Source: JADGHX01 sp037200125 (GTDB lineage Bacteria; Pseudomonadota; Gammaproteobacteria; Steroidobacterales; Steroidobacteraceae). Taken from it: 64,000 nt of DNA. The stretch lies in contig JBBCGS010000006.1 of NCBI GenBank assembly GCA_037200125.1, positions 372,001 through 436,000 of the forward strand, given 5' to 3'. Below, one piece after another: positions 7,611 to 16,018 of the stretch (position 1 is the first letter of the stretch; each line of letters begins with the position of its first letter). The notes below the pieces were generated by a model that saw only the letters and a list, made by a program, of their open reading frames with translations, ran no database searches and was not told the origin of the DNA. The position numbers and the translations under genes were made by a program.

Positions 7611-9350
7611 ATGACCGCGAAAACCCCGAGCAAGGAGATGTTCGCGCACCTGCCCGTGGGCCGTTCCACGACGGTGCGCGTGCTGTTGATCGCCGGCGCG
7701 CTCCTCACCGCGGTGTGCGTGCTTTGGATCCAGCAGCTTCGTTTGAGCGGCTCCCCGTACGCGCTCGCCCCGATCTTCTTCGTGCTGTTCTCGTTCTTCG
7801 ACTATGGCGCCGCGATGCTCGCGCTCGGCATTCTGCTGGTCGCGATGTTTGTGCCGCAGTGGAACGGATTCAACCGGCTGTTGCGCTGGATGGGCGAGCG
7901 TCCCTATCCCATCGCCGCGGCGGTGGCGGTGCTGCTTTCGGTCGGCGCGCTGGTGATCTATCACAACCAGCCTCTGTCGATGGATGAGTACGCGCCCGTG
8001 TTCCAGAGCCAGGCGTTCGCGTCGGGTCGCCTGTCCGGCCGCTTCCCGGTCGATCTGCTGAACCTCCTGATCCCTGAAAATTTCCAGAATTTCTTTCTCA
8101 CCCTGTCGAAGACGACTGGCGACGTGTCCTCGAGCTACTGGCCGTCATTCGCGCTGCTGCTCACTCCCTTTACGCTGTTCGGCATTCCTTGGGCGTGCAA
8201 CGGCGTGCTGTCCGGTGTGACGGTGGTGGTGCTGAATCGGCTTGCCAAGCGGCTGTTCCAGAGTGCCGAAGCGGCGGGGCTGGTCACGCTCTTCACGATT
8301 GCATCACCCGTATTCTTCGCTGACGGCATCTCGTACTACTCGATGACCTCGCACCTGCTCGCGAATGCGATCTTCGTGTTGCTGCTGCTCCAGCCATCCA
8401 CGGGCCGGCTCGTGGCCGCCGGTGTCGTAGGCTCCATCGCGCTGACGCTGCATAACCCGGTACCGCACGCTCTGTTCGCCTTACCGTGGTTCGTTTGGCT
8501 CGCCACGCAGGAAAAACCCGTCGCGAAGCTGGGCGCACTCTGCGCCGGCTACCTGCCTCTTTCACTTCTGCTCGGCCTCGGCTGGTTCTTGTATCTCGAA
8601 CAGCTCAAGCACAGCGGCGTGCCCGCAACCGGTGGGACGGCCGGTTTGCACGAGGCGCTCTCCGTCTTCGGCCTGCCGAACGCGACCGTGCTCTATGCGC
8701 GGCTGATCGGCCTCGCCAAGGTTCTGTTGTGGTCCGCTCCGTGTTTGATGCTTCTCGCCATCGCGGGCGCATGGCGCAGCCGGGCGGACTCGCGCCTCCT
8801 CACCCTCGCCGCATGCGCGTTGCTGACGCTGGCGGGGTATCTGTTCTTTCCGGCTGACCAGGGCCACGGCTGGGGCTTTCGATATTTTCATTCCGCCTGG
8901 CTCGCGCTGCCATTGCTCGCGACTGCGTTCATGTTTGCGCCGGCAAAGGCTGAACAACCGCGGCGACCAGAGCCGGAGACGCTCTCCCCCGCCGCTGCGG
9001 ATGTCCGCTCTTACGTCGTCGCGTGCGCCTTGCTGAGCCTCGTTGCCGCGGTCGGGCTTCGCGCGTCACAGATCAACGAGTTCATGAGCGATCACCTGCA
9101 TCAGTACCCGCGCTACGCGGGCGCGGAGCCGCGTGTCGTCGTGCAGAGTGGTGAAGGCTTCTACCCGCTCGATCTCGTGCAGAACGACCCGTTCCTGCGC
9201 AAGGACATCGTGCGGATGATCAGTGTCGGCCAGGACGAAACCGCGGCTGCGATCCAGAAGCACTTCCCAACGTATCACCGCGTTTACGCGGACGTGTACG
9301 GCGAGGTCTGGTCGGCCGCGCCTGTCGTCCCCGCCGTCGCTCAAAAATGA
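7611..9350 (+). CDS. PMT/ArnT-like GT-C membrane glycosyltransferase
   Basis: This 579-residue polytopic protein has the GT39/GT83-type signature LSMDEYAPVFQSQAFASGRL, with Asp125-Glu126 in the first large periplasmic loop. In ArnT and PMT the equivalent acidic residues are catalytic. A short C-terminal domain follows the last membrane segment. Such enzymes transfer a sugar from polyprenyl phosphate to lipid A, a glycan or a protein on the periplasmic side. ATG 7611 is supported by the -10-like element 7 nt upstream. The open frame to the left of it is antisense or alternate-frame shadow of the previous gene. Its stop overlaps the start of the second STT3-like gene (ATGA at 9347-9350). The acceptor is unknown. 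Confidence 0.75.
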   Translation: MTAKTPSKEMFAHLPVGRSTTVRVLLIAGALLTAVCVLWIQQLRLSGSPYALAPIFFVLFSFFDYGAAMLALGILLVAMFVPQWNGFNRLLRWMGERPYPIAAAVAVLLSVGALVIYHNQPLSMDEYAPVFQSQAFASGRLSGRFPVDLLNLLIPENFQNFFLTLSKTTGDVSSSYWPSFALLLTPFTLFGIPWACNGVLSGVTVVVLNRLAKRLFQSAEAAGLVTLFTIASPVFFADGISYYSMTSHLLANAIFVLLLLQPSTGRLVAAGVVGSIALTLHNPVPHALFALPWFVWLATQEKPVAKLGALCAGYLPLSLLLGLGWFLYLEQLKHSGVPATGGTAGLHEALSVFGLPNATVLYARLIGLAKVLLWSAPCLMLLAIAGAWRSRADSRLLTLAACALLTLAGYLFFPADQGHGWGFRYFHSAWLALPLLATAFMFAPAKAEQPRRPEPETLSPAAADVRSYVVACALLSLVAAVGLRASQINEFMSDHLHQYPRYAGAEPRVVVQSGEGFYPLDLVQNDPFLRKDIVRMISVGQDETAAAIQKHFPTYHRVYADVYGEVWSAAPVVPAVAQK

Positions 9351-11152
9351 AGCCGGAATCGCGCCTCTTCGTCGCCTGGCTGCTGGCAAGCGCGCTGGGC
9401 TTCGTCATCATGCTCGTGCAACTGCCTGCCGCCTTCGTTGACGGGCACTACGTGCCGCTCGGGCCGGATTCTTTCTACCACTCGGCCCGAATCCTCGAGA
9501 GCGTGGCGAATCCCGCCGCGTTCTTCCAGTTCGATGCGAAGACACACGTACCGGAAGGCAACCTCATCACGTGGCCTTGGGCGTATGACTACCTCATGGC
9601 GCTGATCGTGCGAGCCGGGCTCGCCCTGCATCTCAGCGCCGACCCGCTCGCGATCCTGTTGCACATCCCGGTGTTCGCCTTCCCCGTGTGTCTCGCGTTG
9701 ATTGCGATCATCTGCCGGCAGCTGCGGCTCGGTGCGATGGCAACGACACTCGCGATCTTCGCGATGGCGGTCATGCCGCTGAACCAGAGCCTCTACGGCA
9801 TCGGCAACATCGACCAGCACTACGCCGAAAATCTTTTCGTCCTCGGCTCGCTCGCGACGAGCCTTGGCTGGCTGCGCAAGCCGGAATCCGGGCTCCGCGC
9901 AGCGACACTGGGGATCGTACTGGGCCTTGCACCGGGCGTGCACATGACGGCGTTTGTCTTACAAGTGCCGCTGGTCGCCGCCTTCATCATCGCCTGGCTG
10001 CGTCAGATGCCGATGCCGCGGAACGCCCACCTTTTCGCGATCGCGCTCATCGTCGCCTGCCTCGCCGTCGCGCTGCCGTCGCTGCCGCTGCAACGAGGTT
10101 ATTTCCAGTATCAAATGCTCTCGTGGTTCCAGGTTTATATCGCCGCCTGCACGGGCACGTTGATCCTCCTCATGTGCCGCTATCCCGCGCGCGGCCGCGG
10201 ACTCATCGGCATCGCCGCCGTCGCTCTGTTGATGCTGATTCCCCTCGGCGGCCAGATCCTCCTCGCGAACGACTTCTTCACCGTGTCCATCGAGGGCATG
10301 GACGACATCAGCGAAGTGCAGTCACCCCTCAAAATGGCGCTGCAACCGGGCGGCATTCTCTATGTCGGCAGCTTCTATACGCTGCTCTTCGTACTTGCGC
10401 CGGTTTCACTCGGAGTGAGCTTGTGGAAAGCCTGGGAGGACCGCGCGCCGGAACGGCGGTACTTCTGGGTAGCGAGCGCGTTCGGTCTCGTGTTACTCGC
10501 CTTCCAGCTCCGGCTGCAGTACTTCGGTTCCTTCGCGCTTTTTATACCGCTTCTCTATGTCATCGATGAATGGACACGCGTGCGCGCCAGATCACCGGTC
10601 ATCGTCTGGGGCACGGTAACGGTTCTGCTCGCCATTGCCAGCGTGCCGGGATTCACGATGCGCATCTTCCAGCGGGAAGTCTTGGCGGGGGATCCGTATT
10701 ACGACGTGACGCGCGACATTTATCCGAAGCTCGCCAAAGCCTGCGCGGCATCGCCGGGTGTCGTGCTGGCCAACCCGAACGACGGTCACTACCTGCGCTA
10801 TCACACGCAATGCTCGGTGATCGCCAACAATTTCCTCGTGACGAAAATGCAGGAGCAAAAGACTCGCGAGGAGAATGAGCTGCTCCGCCTGCCCGCCGTG
10901 CAACTCGCGGCAAAAGCGCCCAGCGTGAAATACGTGTACGTGCGCCGCGACTCCCTGTTCGGCTCGGACGAGAAAGGCCAGCTAGTGCTGATGCCAAGGG
11001 GAGATCCACGCGACCCCGACCCGCCCCTGGTCAATGAGCTGCTCACGACTTCCGTGGAGAAGCTGCCGCCAGGATTCAGGCTGCTTGCACAGGAAGGGCC
11101 GGACGTGGCGCCCTACGCGCGGGCATTCGCGCTGGAGCCTGCGACCCGATAG
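9347..11152 (+). CDS. STT3/PglB-like membrane oligosaccharyltransferase-superfamily protein, copy 2
   Basis: This 601-residue paralogue of the 3869-5683 protein has the same layout. It shows VDGHYVPLGPDSFYHSAR (Asp41), GIGNIDQHYAE at 151-161, DISEVQS at 320-326 (close to the SVSE-type loop of STT3) and VVLANPNDGHYLRY at about 472-485, in place of the WWDYG block. The second copy has GNID-QH where copy 1 has GDVD-HH, so the two may differ in metal or acceptor binding. The C-terminal domain is about 150 residues. The gene is coupled to the PMT-like gene by ATGA. A weaker alternative is a PMT-type GT-C enzyme. The presence of all four STT3 landmarks in order favours the STT3 superfamily. Confidence 0.7.
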   Translation: MKPESRLFVAWLLASALGFVIMLVQLPAAFVDGHYVPLGPDSFYHSARILESVANPAAFFQFDAKTHVPEGNLITWPWAYDYLMALIVRAGLALHLSADPLAILLHIPVFAFPVCLALIAIICRQLRLGAMATTLAIFAMAVMPLNQSLYGIGNIDQHYAENLFVLGSLATSLGWLRKPESGLRAATLGIVLGLAPGVHMTAFVLQVPLVAAFIIAWLRQMPMPRNAHLFAIALIVACLAVALPSLPLQRGYFQYQMLSWFQVYIAACTGTLILLMCRYPARGRGLIGIAAVALLMLIPLGGQILLANDFFTVSIEGMDDISEVQSPLKMALQPGGILYVGSFYTLLFVLAPVSLGVSLWKAWEDRAPERRYFWVASAFGLVLLAFQLRLQYFGSFALFIPLLYVIDEWTRVRARSPVIVWGTVTVLLAIASVPGFTMRIFQREVLAGDPYYDVTRDIYPKLAKACAASPGVVLANPNDGHYLRYHTQCSVIANNFLVTKMQEQKTREENELLRLPAVQLAAKAPSVKYVYVRRDSLFGSDEKGQLVLMPRGDPRDPDPPLVNELLTTSVEKLPPGFRLLAQEGPDVAPYARAFALEPATR

Positions 11153-11257
11153 GCCCTGGGATCCGCGCTTTCCGCAGTTGCCCGGATTGCGATGGATGCC
11201 CGCCCCGCCGCCCGACTCACTGCGTACTGTGTCACGCTCCGCGCCAGAGTGGGCGGA

Positions 11258-11263
11258 CATAAT
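11258..11263 (+). promoter_or_regulatory. Candidate -10 element (third ACATAAT copy) before the second GT-C-like gene
   Basis: CATAAT lies 40 nt upstream of the GTG at 11304. It is the third occurrence of ACATAAT in intergenic positions of this cluster. No clear -35 element was found. It may drive the 11304-15224 genes separately from the genes upstream. Confidence 0.3.
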
Positions 11264-11303
11264 TCCGTGCCCGCGCTCCCGTTGGCGGGCGAGCCATCCA
11301 GCA

Positions 11304-13172
11304 GTGCATACAGCAGTATCCGACAACTCTCCGGCGGCGGTCCGGCCCGAAATCGTGCGCGATCGCGCGGTCTTCCTGGCCATTGCCGCCACCGGAATTG
11401 CGCTCTGGATCGCCAGCATCGGCTACTGGGGCCTGCTCCATGACGCGCGCCTCTATTCGATGCAGGCGCTCGCGCGGCTACAGCCGGAGTTGCTGGGCCA
11501 CGATCTGTACCTTCGCTTCGGCTCGCAGGATCGCTTCACGCTCTTCAGCCCGCTCTATTCGGCTACGATCGCGCAGATTGGCCTTGAACCGGCGGCGGCG
11601 CTGCTCACGTTTCTGTCGCAGCTCGCATTCTTTACGGCCGCCGCATTTGTGGCCCGCCGGTTACTGCCGACGCGTCTGGCTCTACTCAGCATCGCATTGC
11701 TGACCGCCATTCCGATCGAGTACGGCCCCGGCAACATGTTTCATGCGGTGGAACCTTTCATCACGCCTCGCATGGCGGCCGAGGCACTTACGCTGGCCGC
11801 ATTGGCCGCAACGTTGTCGAAGAAGCCCGTGCTCGTCGCGGTTTTCCTGATTGCCGGCCTGCTCCTGCACCCGCTCATGGCGATGGCTGGAGCGGGAGTG
11901 ATCTTTGCGATGACGATTGCCTTACCACGCCCACGACTTGCAGCGATGCTCGGAATCGCCGCCATCGTCGTCCTGGCGCTGCTCGCGCTGGTTCCGGCGC
12001 TCCACCTCGACGAAGCCTGGCGCACGGCGATTCTCGATCGCATGGGATACGTGTTCCTGGCCAAGTGGTCAGTGGAAAGCTGGGCGCGCACTTGCGTGCC
12101 GCTCGTGACGCTGGGTGTCGCGCTGATAACGCTTCCACCCTCGCGCGCGCGCTCGATGGCCATGGCAGCGATGTTGACCGGGCTCGCCGGCCTGCTTTTG
12201 ACGGCATACGGAGCGGACTTCCTGCGTATCACGCTCATCGTGCAATCACAGCCGTGGCGATGGTTGTGGGTCACGAATACGGTGATGATCGTTCTGCTGC
12301 CGCTGATCTTCTCGGCCTGCTGGGAACGCGGTCATGCCGGCCGTGCGACCCTCGCGGCGCTGGTGGCAATGTGGCTGTTCCGCTATGACGCGTACTGCAC
12401 GGTGCTGATGCCTGTCGCTCTCGGGCTTGCCTTGTTCAGCGGCTCTCCCGCGAGCCACACACGCGCGATGCGAATGCTCTGGTTCGGCCTGCTGGCCGTC
12501 GTGGCATTCGGTGTCGCATGGAGTGTGGCGAACAACGTGTTGTTCTCAAGCGCGATCAATCCGGCGCCCGGCATCGCCACGCCGGTGGGGATGTTTCGGG
12601 GCGTAGCGGAAGACGGCCTGGCGCCGGCGGCGGCGCTGCTGATGGTGTGGCTCATTGCGAGTCACGGCGGACGCACGGCGCGAACCGCTGTCGCGATCCT
12701 GACCTGTGCCATAGGCGCGTGCCTCCTGCCATTCGCTTTTAGAGAGTGGACCACAGTCCGCTTCGGCAAGCCGCTGGTGGATGCCTATGGCACGTGGCGT
12801 GCGCACATCCCGGTCGGCACTGAAGTTCTCTGGATGGAAGATCCCATAGCCGCCTGGGTGCTGCTGCAGAGGCCGCTCTTCCTCAGCGTCGACCAGACTG
12901 GCAGCGTGCTCTTCTCCCGCGCAGCCGCTGTCGAGATGGAACGCCGCGACGCCGTGCTCACGAAATACCTGCCCGAAGCGCATTTCATGATGCCGAAAGT
13001 GCACGTGCCGGCGAAAGGCCATAGCACGCTGGAGCGTGCCTGTTCATCCGGTGAGATCAGATTCATCGCCACGCGTATCGATCTCGGGCCACCCGCCTTG
13101 GAGCAGGCGCCCGCCGGCACGAAGCTGTTCCGCGGTGTAAGGCTCTATCAGTGCAACGGGAGCAACGGATGA
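11304..13172 (+). CDS. Polytopic GT-C-like membrane protein, copy 2
   Basis: This is a 622-residue paralogue of the 5680-7548 protein. They share GYWGLLHDARLY (Asp47 in the first external loop), LRFGSQDRFTLFSPLYS, LEPAAALLTFLSQLAF and a C-terminal part with HIPVGTEVLWMEDPIAAWVLL. GTG 11304 was chosen because it lies just before the first membrane segment and gives the same length as copy 1. GTG 11355 is a shorter option, and ATG 11196 would overlap little but adds a proline-rich, unlikely leader. The stop overlaps the next ATG (ATGA at 13169-13172). It follows an STT3-like gene, as copy 1 does, so an STT3-like + GT-C pair appears twice. The function is inferred only to be membrane glycosyl transfer. 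Confidence 0.6.
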   Translation: MHTAVSDNSPAAVRPEIVRDRAVFLAIAATGIALWIASIGYWGLLHDARLYSMQALARLQPELLGHDLYLRFGSQDRFTLFSPLYSATIAQIGLEPAAALLTFLSQLAFFTAAAFVARRLLPTRLALLSIALLTAIPIEYGPGNMFHAVEPFITPRMAAEALTLAALAATLSKKPVLVAVFLIAGLLLHPLMAMAGAGVIFAMTIALPRPRLAAMLGIAAIVVLALLALVPALHLDEAWRTAILDRMGYVFLAKWSVESWARTCVPLVTLGVALITLPPSRARSMAMAAMLTGLAGLLLTAYGADFLRITLIVQSQPWRWLWVTNTVMIVLLPLIFSACWERGHAGRATLAALVAMWLFRYDAYCTVLMPVALGLALFSGSPASHTRAMRMLWFGLLAVVAFGVAWSVANNVLFSSAINPAPGIATPVGMFRGVAEDGLAPAAALLMVWLIASHGGRTARTAVAILTCAIGACLLPFAFREWTTVRFGKPLVDAYGTWRAHIPVGTEVLWMEDPIAAWVLLQRPLFLSVDQTGSVLFSRAAAVEMERRDAVLTKYLPEAHFMMPKVHVPAKGHSTLERACSSGEIRFIATRIDLGPPALEQAPAGTKLFRGVRLYQCNGSNG

Positions 13173-13609
13173 GACGACGGCACGAGCTGATGCTCGAATC
13201 CGCAAAGTACCTGGCCGCCGCAGTGATGGCGCTCGTCGTGGACGTTGGCGCGCTCTGGTTCCTCACCAGCTACTGCGGCTGGAACTACTTATTCGCCGCC
13301 ACCACCACATTCGTGAGCGGTGGCGTGCTGCTCTACGCGCTCAGCGTGAATTTCGTGTTCGGCCATCGACGCACGACGAAGCGCACTGTGGAACTGCCGT
13401 CGTTCATCGCGCTGGGGCTCGTCGGCCTCGCTGTGAACCTGCTCGTGATCCGCGTGGGCGTCGAGGCGGCGAGTCTCTCCGTCCTGCACGCGAAACTTAC
13501 GGCATCGATGCTCTCGTTCGGCGTGAATTTCGTGCTCCGACGCGTACTGCTGTTCTCGCCGGCGGCCGAAGCTCCGCCGGCTGCGGCCAATCTCAACGAA
13601 CTCAGCTAA
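13169..13609 (+). CDS. GtrA-like membrane protein, second copy
   Basis: This 146-residue protein has four hydrophobic segments and the GtrA family features: KYLAAAVMALVVDVGALWFL at the start, NFVFGHRR between halves and NFVLRRVLLF at the end. It is predicted to help translocate undecaprenyl-phosphate sugars, supplying the GT-C-type proteins upstream. ATG 13169 was chosen because it overlaps the preceding stop (ATGA). An ATG 18 nt earlier is possible but would lie deeper in the previous gene. An FAD oxidoreductase follows 13 nt later. Confidence 0.85.
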   Translation: MRRRHELMLESAKYLAAAVMALVVDVGALWFLTSYCGWNYLFAATTTFVSGGVLLYALSVNFVFGHRRTTKRTVELPSFIALGLVGLAVNLLVIRVGVEAASLSVLHAKLTASMLSFGVNFVLRRVLLFSPAAEAPPAAANLNELS

Positions 13610-13622
13610 TCTGGAGCCGCAC

Positions 13623-15224
13623 ATGCGCAAGACTGCCGTCATCGTTGGCGCGGGCCCCGCAGGTCTCACGGCTGCGTTGGAGCTCCTCACCCGCACCGAC
13701 ATCCGCCCCATCGTTCTCGAAGCGGACACGCAGGTCGGCGGCATTTCGAAGACGATCGTCTATCGCGGCAACCGCATGGACCTCGGCGGTCACCGTTTCT
13801 TCTCGAAGTCCGACTGGGTCATGAACTGGTGGCAGTCCATCCTGCCCGTGGCGGCGAGCGATGCCGACGTCGAGCTGCTGAACCTTGCCTACCAGGGCCA
13901 GTCGCGCGAGTTCACCGCCAAGGCGAGCACCGCGCGCGAATCCGACGAGCGCGTGATGCTCGTGCGTTCGCGACTCTCGCGCATCTTCTACCGGCGCCGG
14001 TTCTTCGACTATCCGCTCAAGCTCAACACGAACACGCTGTCGAACCTGGGGCCGGCGTACGCGGCGAGCGTGGGCTTGAGCTACATCCGCTCGCGGATCA
14101 CGCCGCGCTCGCCTGAAGCGACGCTCGAAGACTTTCTCTACAACCGCTTTGGCGACAAGCTCTACCGCACGTTCTTCAAGGACTATACCGAGAAGGTCTG
14201 GGGCGTGCCCTGCTCGGAGATCTCCGCCGAATGGGGTGCCCAGCGCATCAAGGGCCTCTCGATCACCAAGGCGCTGAAGCACGCGCTGATGGCTCCCCTG
14301 CGCAGCGTGAGCGACACGCGTCAGAAGGGAACGGAGACCAGCCTCATCGAACGCTTCCTCTACCCCAAATACGGTCCCGGCCAGATGTGGGAGGAAGTCG
14401 CGCGCCAGGTTGGCGAACGCGGCGGCGAAGTGCGCATGCGTGAACGCGTGGTTCATCTGCATCGCAAAGGCCGGCAGGTCGTTGCGGTCGACGTGCGCGA
14501 TGAAGCCGGCAACGTCACGCGCATCGATTGCGACTACCTTGTTTCGACGATGCCGGTGAAAGAACTCGCGACGCTCCTGCAGCCTGAAGACTCCGAAGTG
14601 CTGCGCATCGCCGGCGCGCTGCCGTATCGCGACTTCATGACCGCGGGCCTGCTCGTCAAGCGCATGCGCGCCACTGGCAAGACCGTGCACGCGAACAACA
14701 TGCCCCCGGACAACTGGATCTACGTGCAGGAGCCCGACGTGCGCCTCGGTCGCCTGCAGGTCTTCAACAACTGGAGCCCCTACCTCGTAGCCGATCCGCA
14801 GACGATCTGGCTGGGGCTCGAGTATTTCTGCGCCGAAGGGGACGACCTCTGGTCCATGCGGGACCCGGCGTTCATCGACTTCGCCACGCGCGAACTCGCA
14901 AAGATCGGCCTCATCGACACGGCCGATGTGCTCGATGGCACGGTGGTGCGGGTGCCCAAGGCCTACCCCGCCTACTTCGGCGAGTATCGCGGCATCGGAC
15001 GGGTCCGCGCCTTTCTGGACGAGTGGACGAACGTCTTCCCGGTCGGCCGCAACGGCATGCACCGGTACAACAACCAGGACCATTCGATGCTCGCGGCGCG
15101 CGCGGCGGTCGATGCCATGCAGGCGGGTGCCTCCGACAAGTCGCACATCTGGTCGGTCAACGCTGAAGACGAGTACCACGAGACGAGCAGCGAGCCGGCC
15201 GAGGCAGCGGGGCAGGCCGCTTGA
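13623..15224 (+). CDS. NAD(P)/FAD-dependent oxidoreductase (amine-oxidase/UDP-galactopyranose-mutase-like)
   Basis: This 533-residue protein begins with a dinucleotide-binding motif (VIVGAGPAGLTAALELL), followed by an acidic strand end (LEADTQVGG) and the conserved GGHRFFSKS segment. Near the C-terminus, FPVGRNGMHRYNNQDHSM is the second FAD-contacting motif of this group. A GGAG sits 8 nt before the ATG and is the clearest ribosome-binding site in the cluster. Homologous enzymes often sit in surface-glycan and polyprenyl-sugar clusters next to GtrA and GT2 genes, but their substrate is mostly unknown. Here it closes the glycosylation block and directly precedes the pilA promoter region. Confidence 0.82.
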   Translation: MRKTAVIVGAGPAGLTAALELLTRTDIRPIVLEADTQVGGISKTIVYRGNRMDLGGHRFFSKSDWVMNWWQSILPVAASDADVELLNLAYQGQSREFTAKASTARESDERVMLVRSRLSRIFYRRRFFDYPLKLNTNTLSNLGPAYAASVGLSYIRSRITPRSPEATLEDFLYNRFGDKLYRTFFKDYTEKVWGVPCSEISAEWGAQRIKGLSITKALKHALMAPLRSVSDTRQKGTETSLIERFLYPKYGPGQMWEEVARQVGERGGEVRMRERVVHLHRKGRQVVAVDVRDEAGNVTRIDCDYLVSTMPVKELATLLQPEDSEVLRIAGALPYRDFMTAGLLVKRMRATGKTVHANNMPPDNWIYVQEPDVRLGRLQVFNNWSPYLVADPQTIWLGLEYFCAEGDDLWSMRDPAFIDFATRELAKIGLIDTADVLDGTVVRVPKAYPAYFGEYRGIGRVRAFLDEWTNVFPVGRNGMHRYNNQDHSMLAARAAVDAMQAGASDKSHIWSVNAEDEYHETSSEPAEAAGQAA

Positions 15225-15287
15225 GAGCCGCTCGCCACTTGGCAGGTGACACTGCGCGTCAGTTTGTGACGAAGCCGAGTGCTCGCT

Positions 15288-15306
15288 GTCGTCAGGGGAT
15301 GACGAC
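15288..15306. promoter_or_regulatory. Inverted repeat upstream of the pilA promoter (candidate activator site)
   Basis: GTCGTCA-N5-TGACGAC is a perfect 7-bp inverted repeat about 75 nt upstream of the sigma-54 promoter. Further TGAC/GTCA half-sites occur nearby, at about 15246-15270 and 15311. The position fits an upstream activating site for a PilR-type enhancer-binding protein. It could equally be a weak terminator for the oxidoreductase gene. Confidence 0.35.
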
Positions 15307-15380
15307 GCTATGTCATCTCCCGCTCTCGATGTGTCTCGCTAACTCCATCGGAAACAACACCTTGCATCATTCACAATGAA

Positions 15381-15396
15381 TGGCATGGCGATTGCA
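15381..15396 (+). promoter_or_regulatory. Sigma-54 (RpoN) promoter of pilA
   Basis: TGGCATG-N4-TTGCA matches the -24/-12 consensus TGGCACG-N4-TTGCA with one change and the exact spacing. Transcription should begin near 15407, about 50 nt before the pilA ATG. pilA is a classic RpoN/PilR-controlled gene. Confidence 0.85.
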
Positions 15397-15458
15397 AAAC
15401 GCCCCGTGCAGGCAAGAAATGCCGCTGTTCTTCCCCTTTCGCTCAGGAGATGTTTCCA

Positions 15459-15935
15459 ATGAAGTCGATCCAGAAGGGCTTTACCCTCATCGAGTTGATG
15501 ATCGTGGTTGCGATCATCGGCATTCTCGCCGCCATCGCCATCCCGGCGTACCAGGACTACACGGTCCGTTCGCAGGTCACGGAAGGCCTGAACCTCGCCA
15601 GCGACCTGAAGGCCGCCGTGGCCGAGACGTTCGCGCAGTCGGGTTCCTGGCCGGCGACCAACAACGCGGTCGGTATCGACGCGACGAAGTCGGGCAAGTA
15701 CGTGTCGGACGTGCTCATCAGCAACGGCACGATCAACATTACGTTCGGCGGCATCAATGCCAACACGAACATCAACGGCAAGAAGCTGTCGCTCGTGCCG
15801 ACGACCAGCGACAACGGCGACGTGATCTGGAATTGCGGCTACAAGGCCTCGGTCGGTAACACCTCAATTACGGCCGGCACCAACGCGACCGACATCACGG
15901 CGAAATACCTGCCGGCTTCCTGCCGCACCACCTAA
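15459..15935 (+). CDS. pilA: Type IV major pilin PilA
   Basis: This 158-residue prepilin has a short basic leader MKSIQKG, cleaved after Gly7, and the mature N-terminus FTLIELMIVVAIIGILAAIA with the assembly-critical Glu at mature position 5. Cys126 and Cys155 can form the C-terminal D-region disulfide. AGGAG lies 8 nt before ATG 15459, which decides this start over the in-frame ATG at 15450 that overlaps it. The pilus fibre is assembled in the inner membrane by PilB/PilC after PilD cleavage; all three genes follow. It is expressed from its own RpoN promoter and ends at a strong terminator. Unusually it has four N-X-S/T sequons (Asn89, 93, 134, 142). Confidence 0.95.
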   Translation: MKSIQKGFTLIELMIVVAIIGILAAIAIPAYQDYTVRSQVTEGLNLASDLKAAVAETFAQSGSWPATNNAVGIDATKSGKYVSDVLISNGTINITFGGINANTNINGKKLSLVPTTSDNGDVIWNCGYKASVGNTSITAGTNATDITAKYLPASCRTT

Positions 15936-15987
15936 TGCGTGATGGGAAGGATCGGCACCGCTGGTCCTGACCTCTCGTAGTCGAACC

Positions 15988-16018
15988 GAGGCCCCTCTCC
16001 GGAGGGGCCTCCCTTTTT
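15988..16018 (+). terminator. Rho-independent terminator after pilA
   Basis: A perfect 10-bp GC-rich stem (GAGGCCCCTC / GAGGGGCCTC, loop TCCG) is followed by a five-T tract. It lies about 50 nt downstream of the pilA stop and separates pilA from pilB. Confidence 0.9.

Noticed and set aside
13602..15179. A long minus-strand frame opposite the FAD oxidoreductase gene
   Set aside because: It has a composition typical of GC-rich antisense frames (His/Arg/Val-rich) and no motifs; the plus-strand gene has clear FAD motifs.
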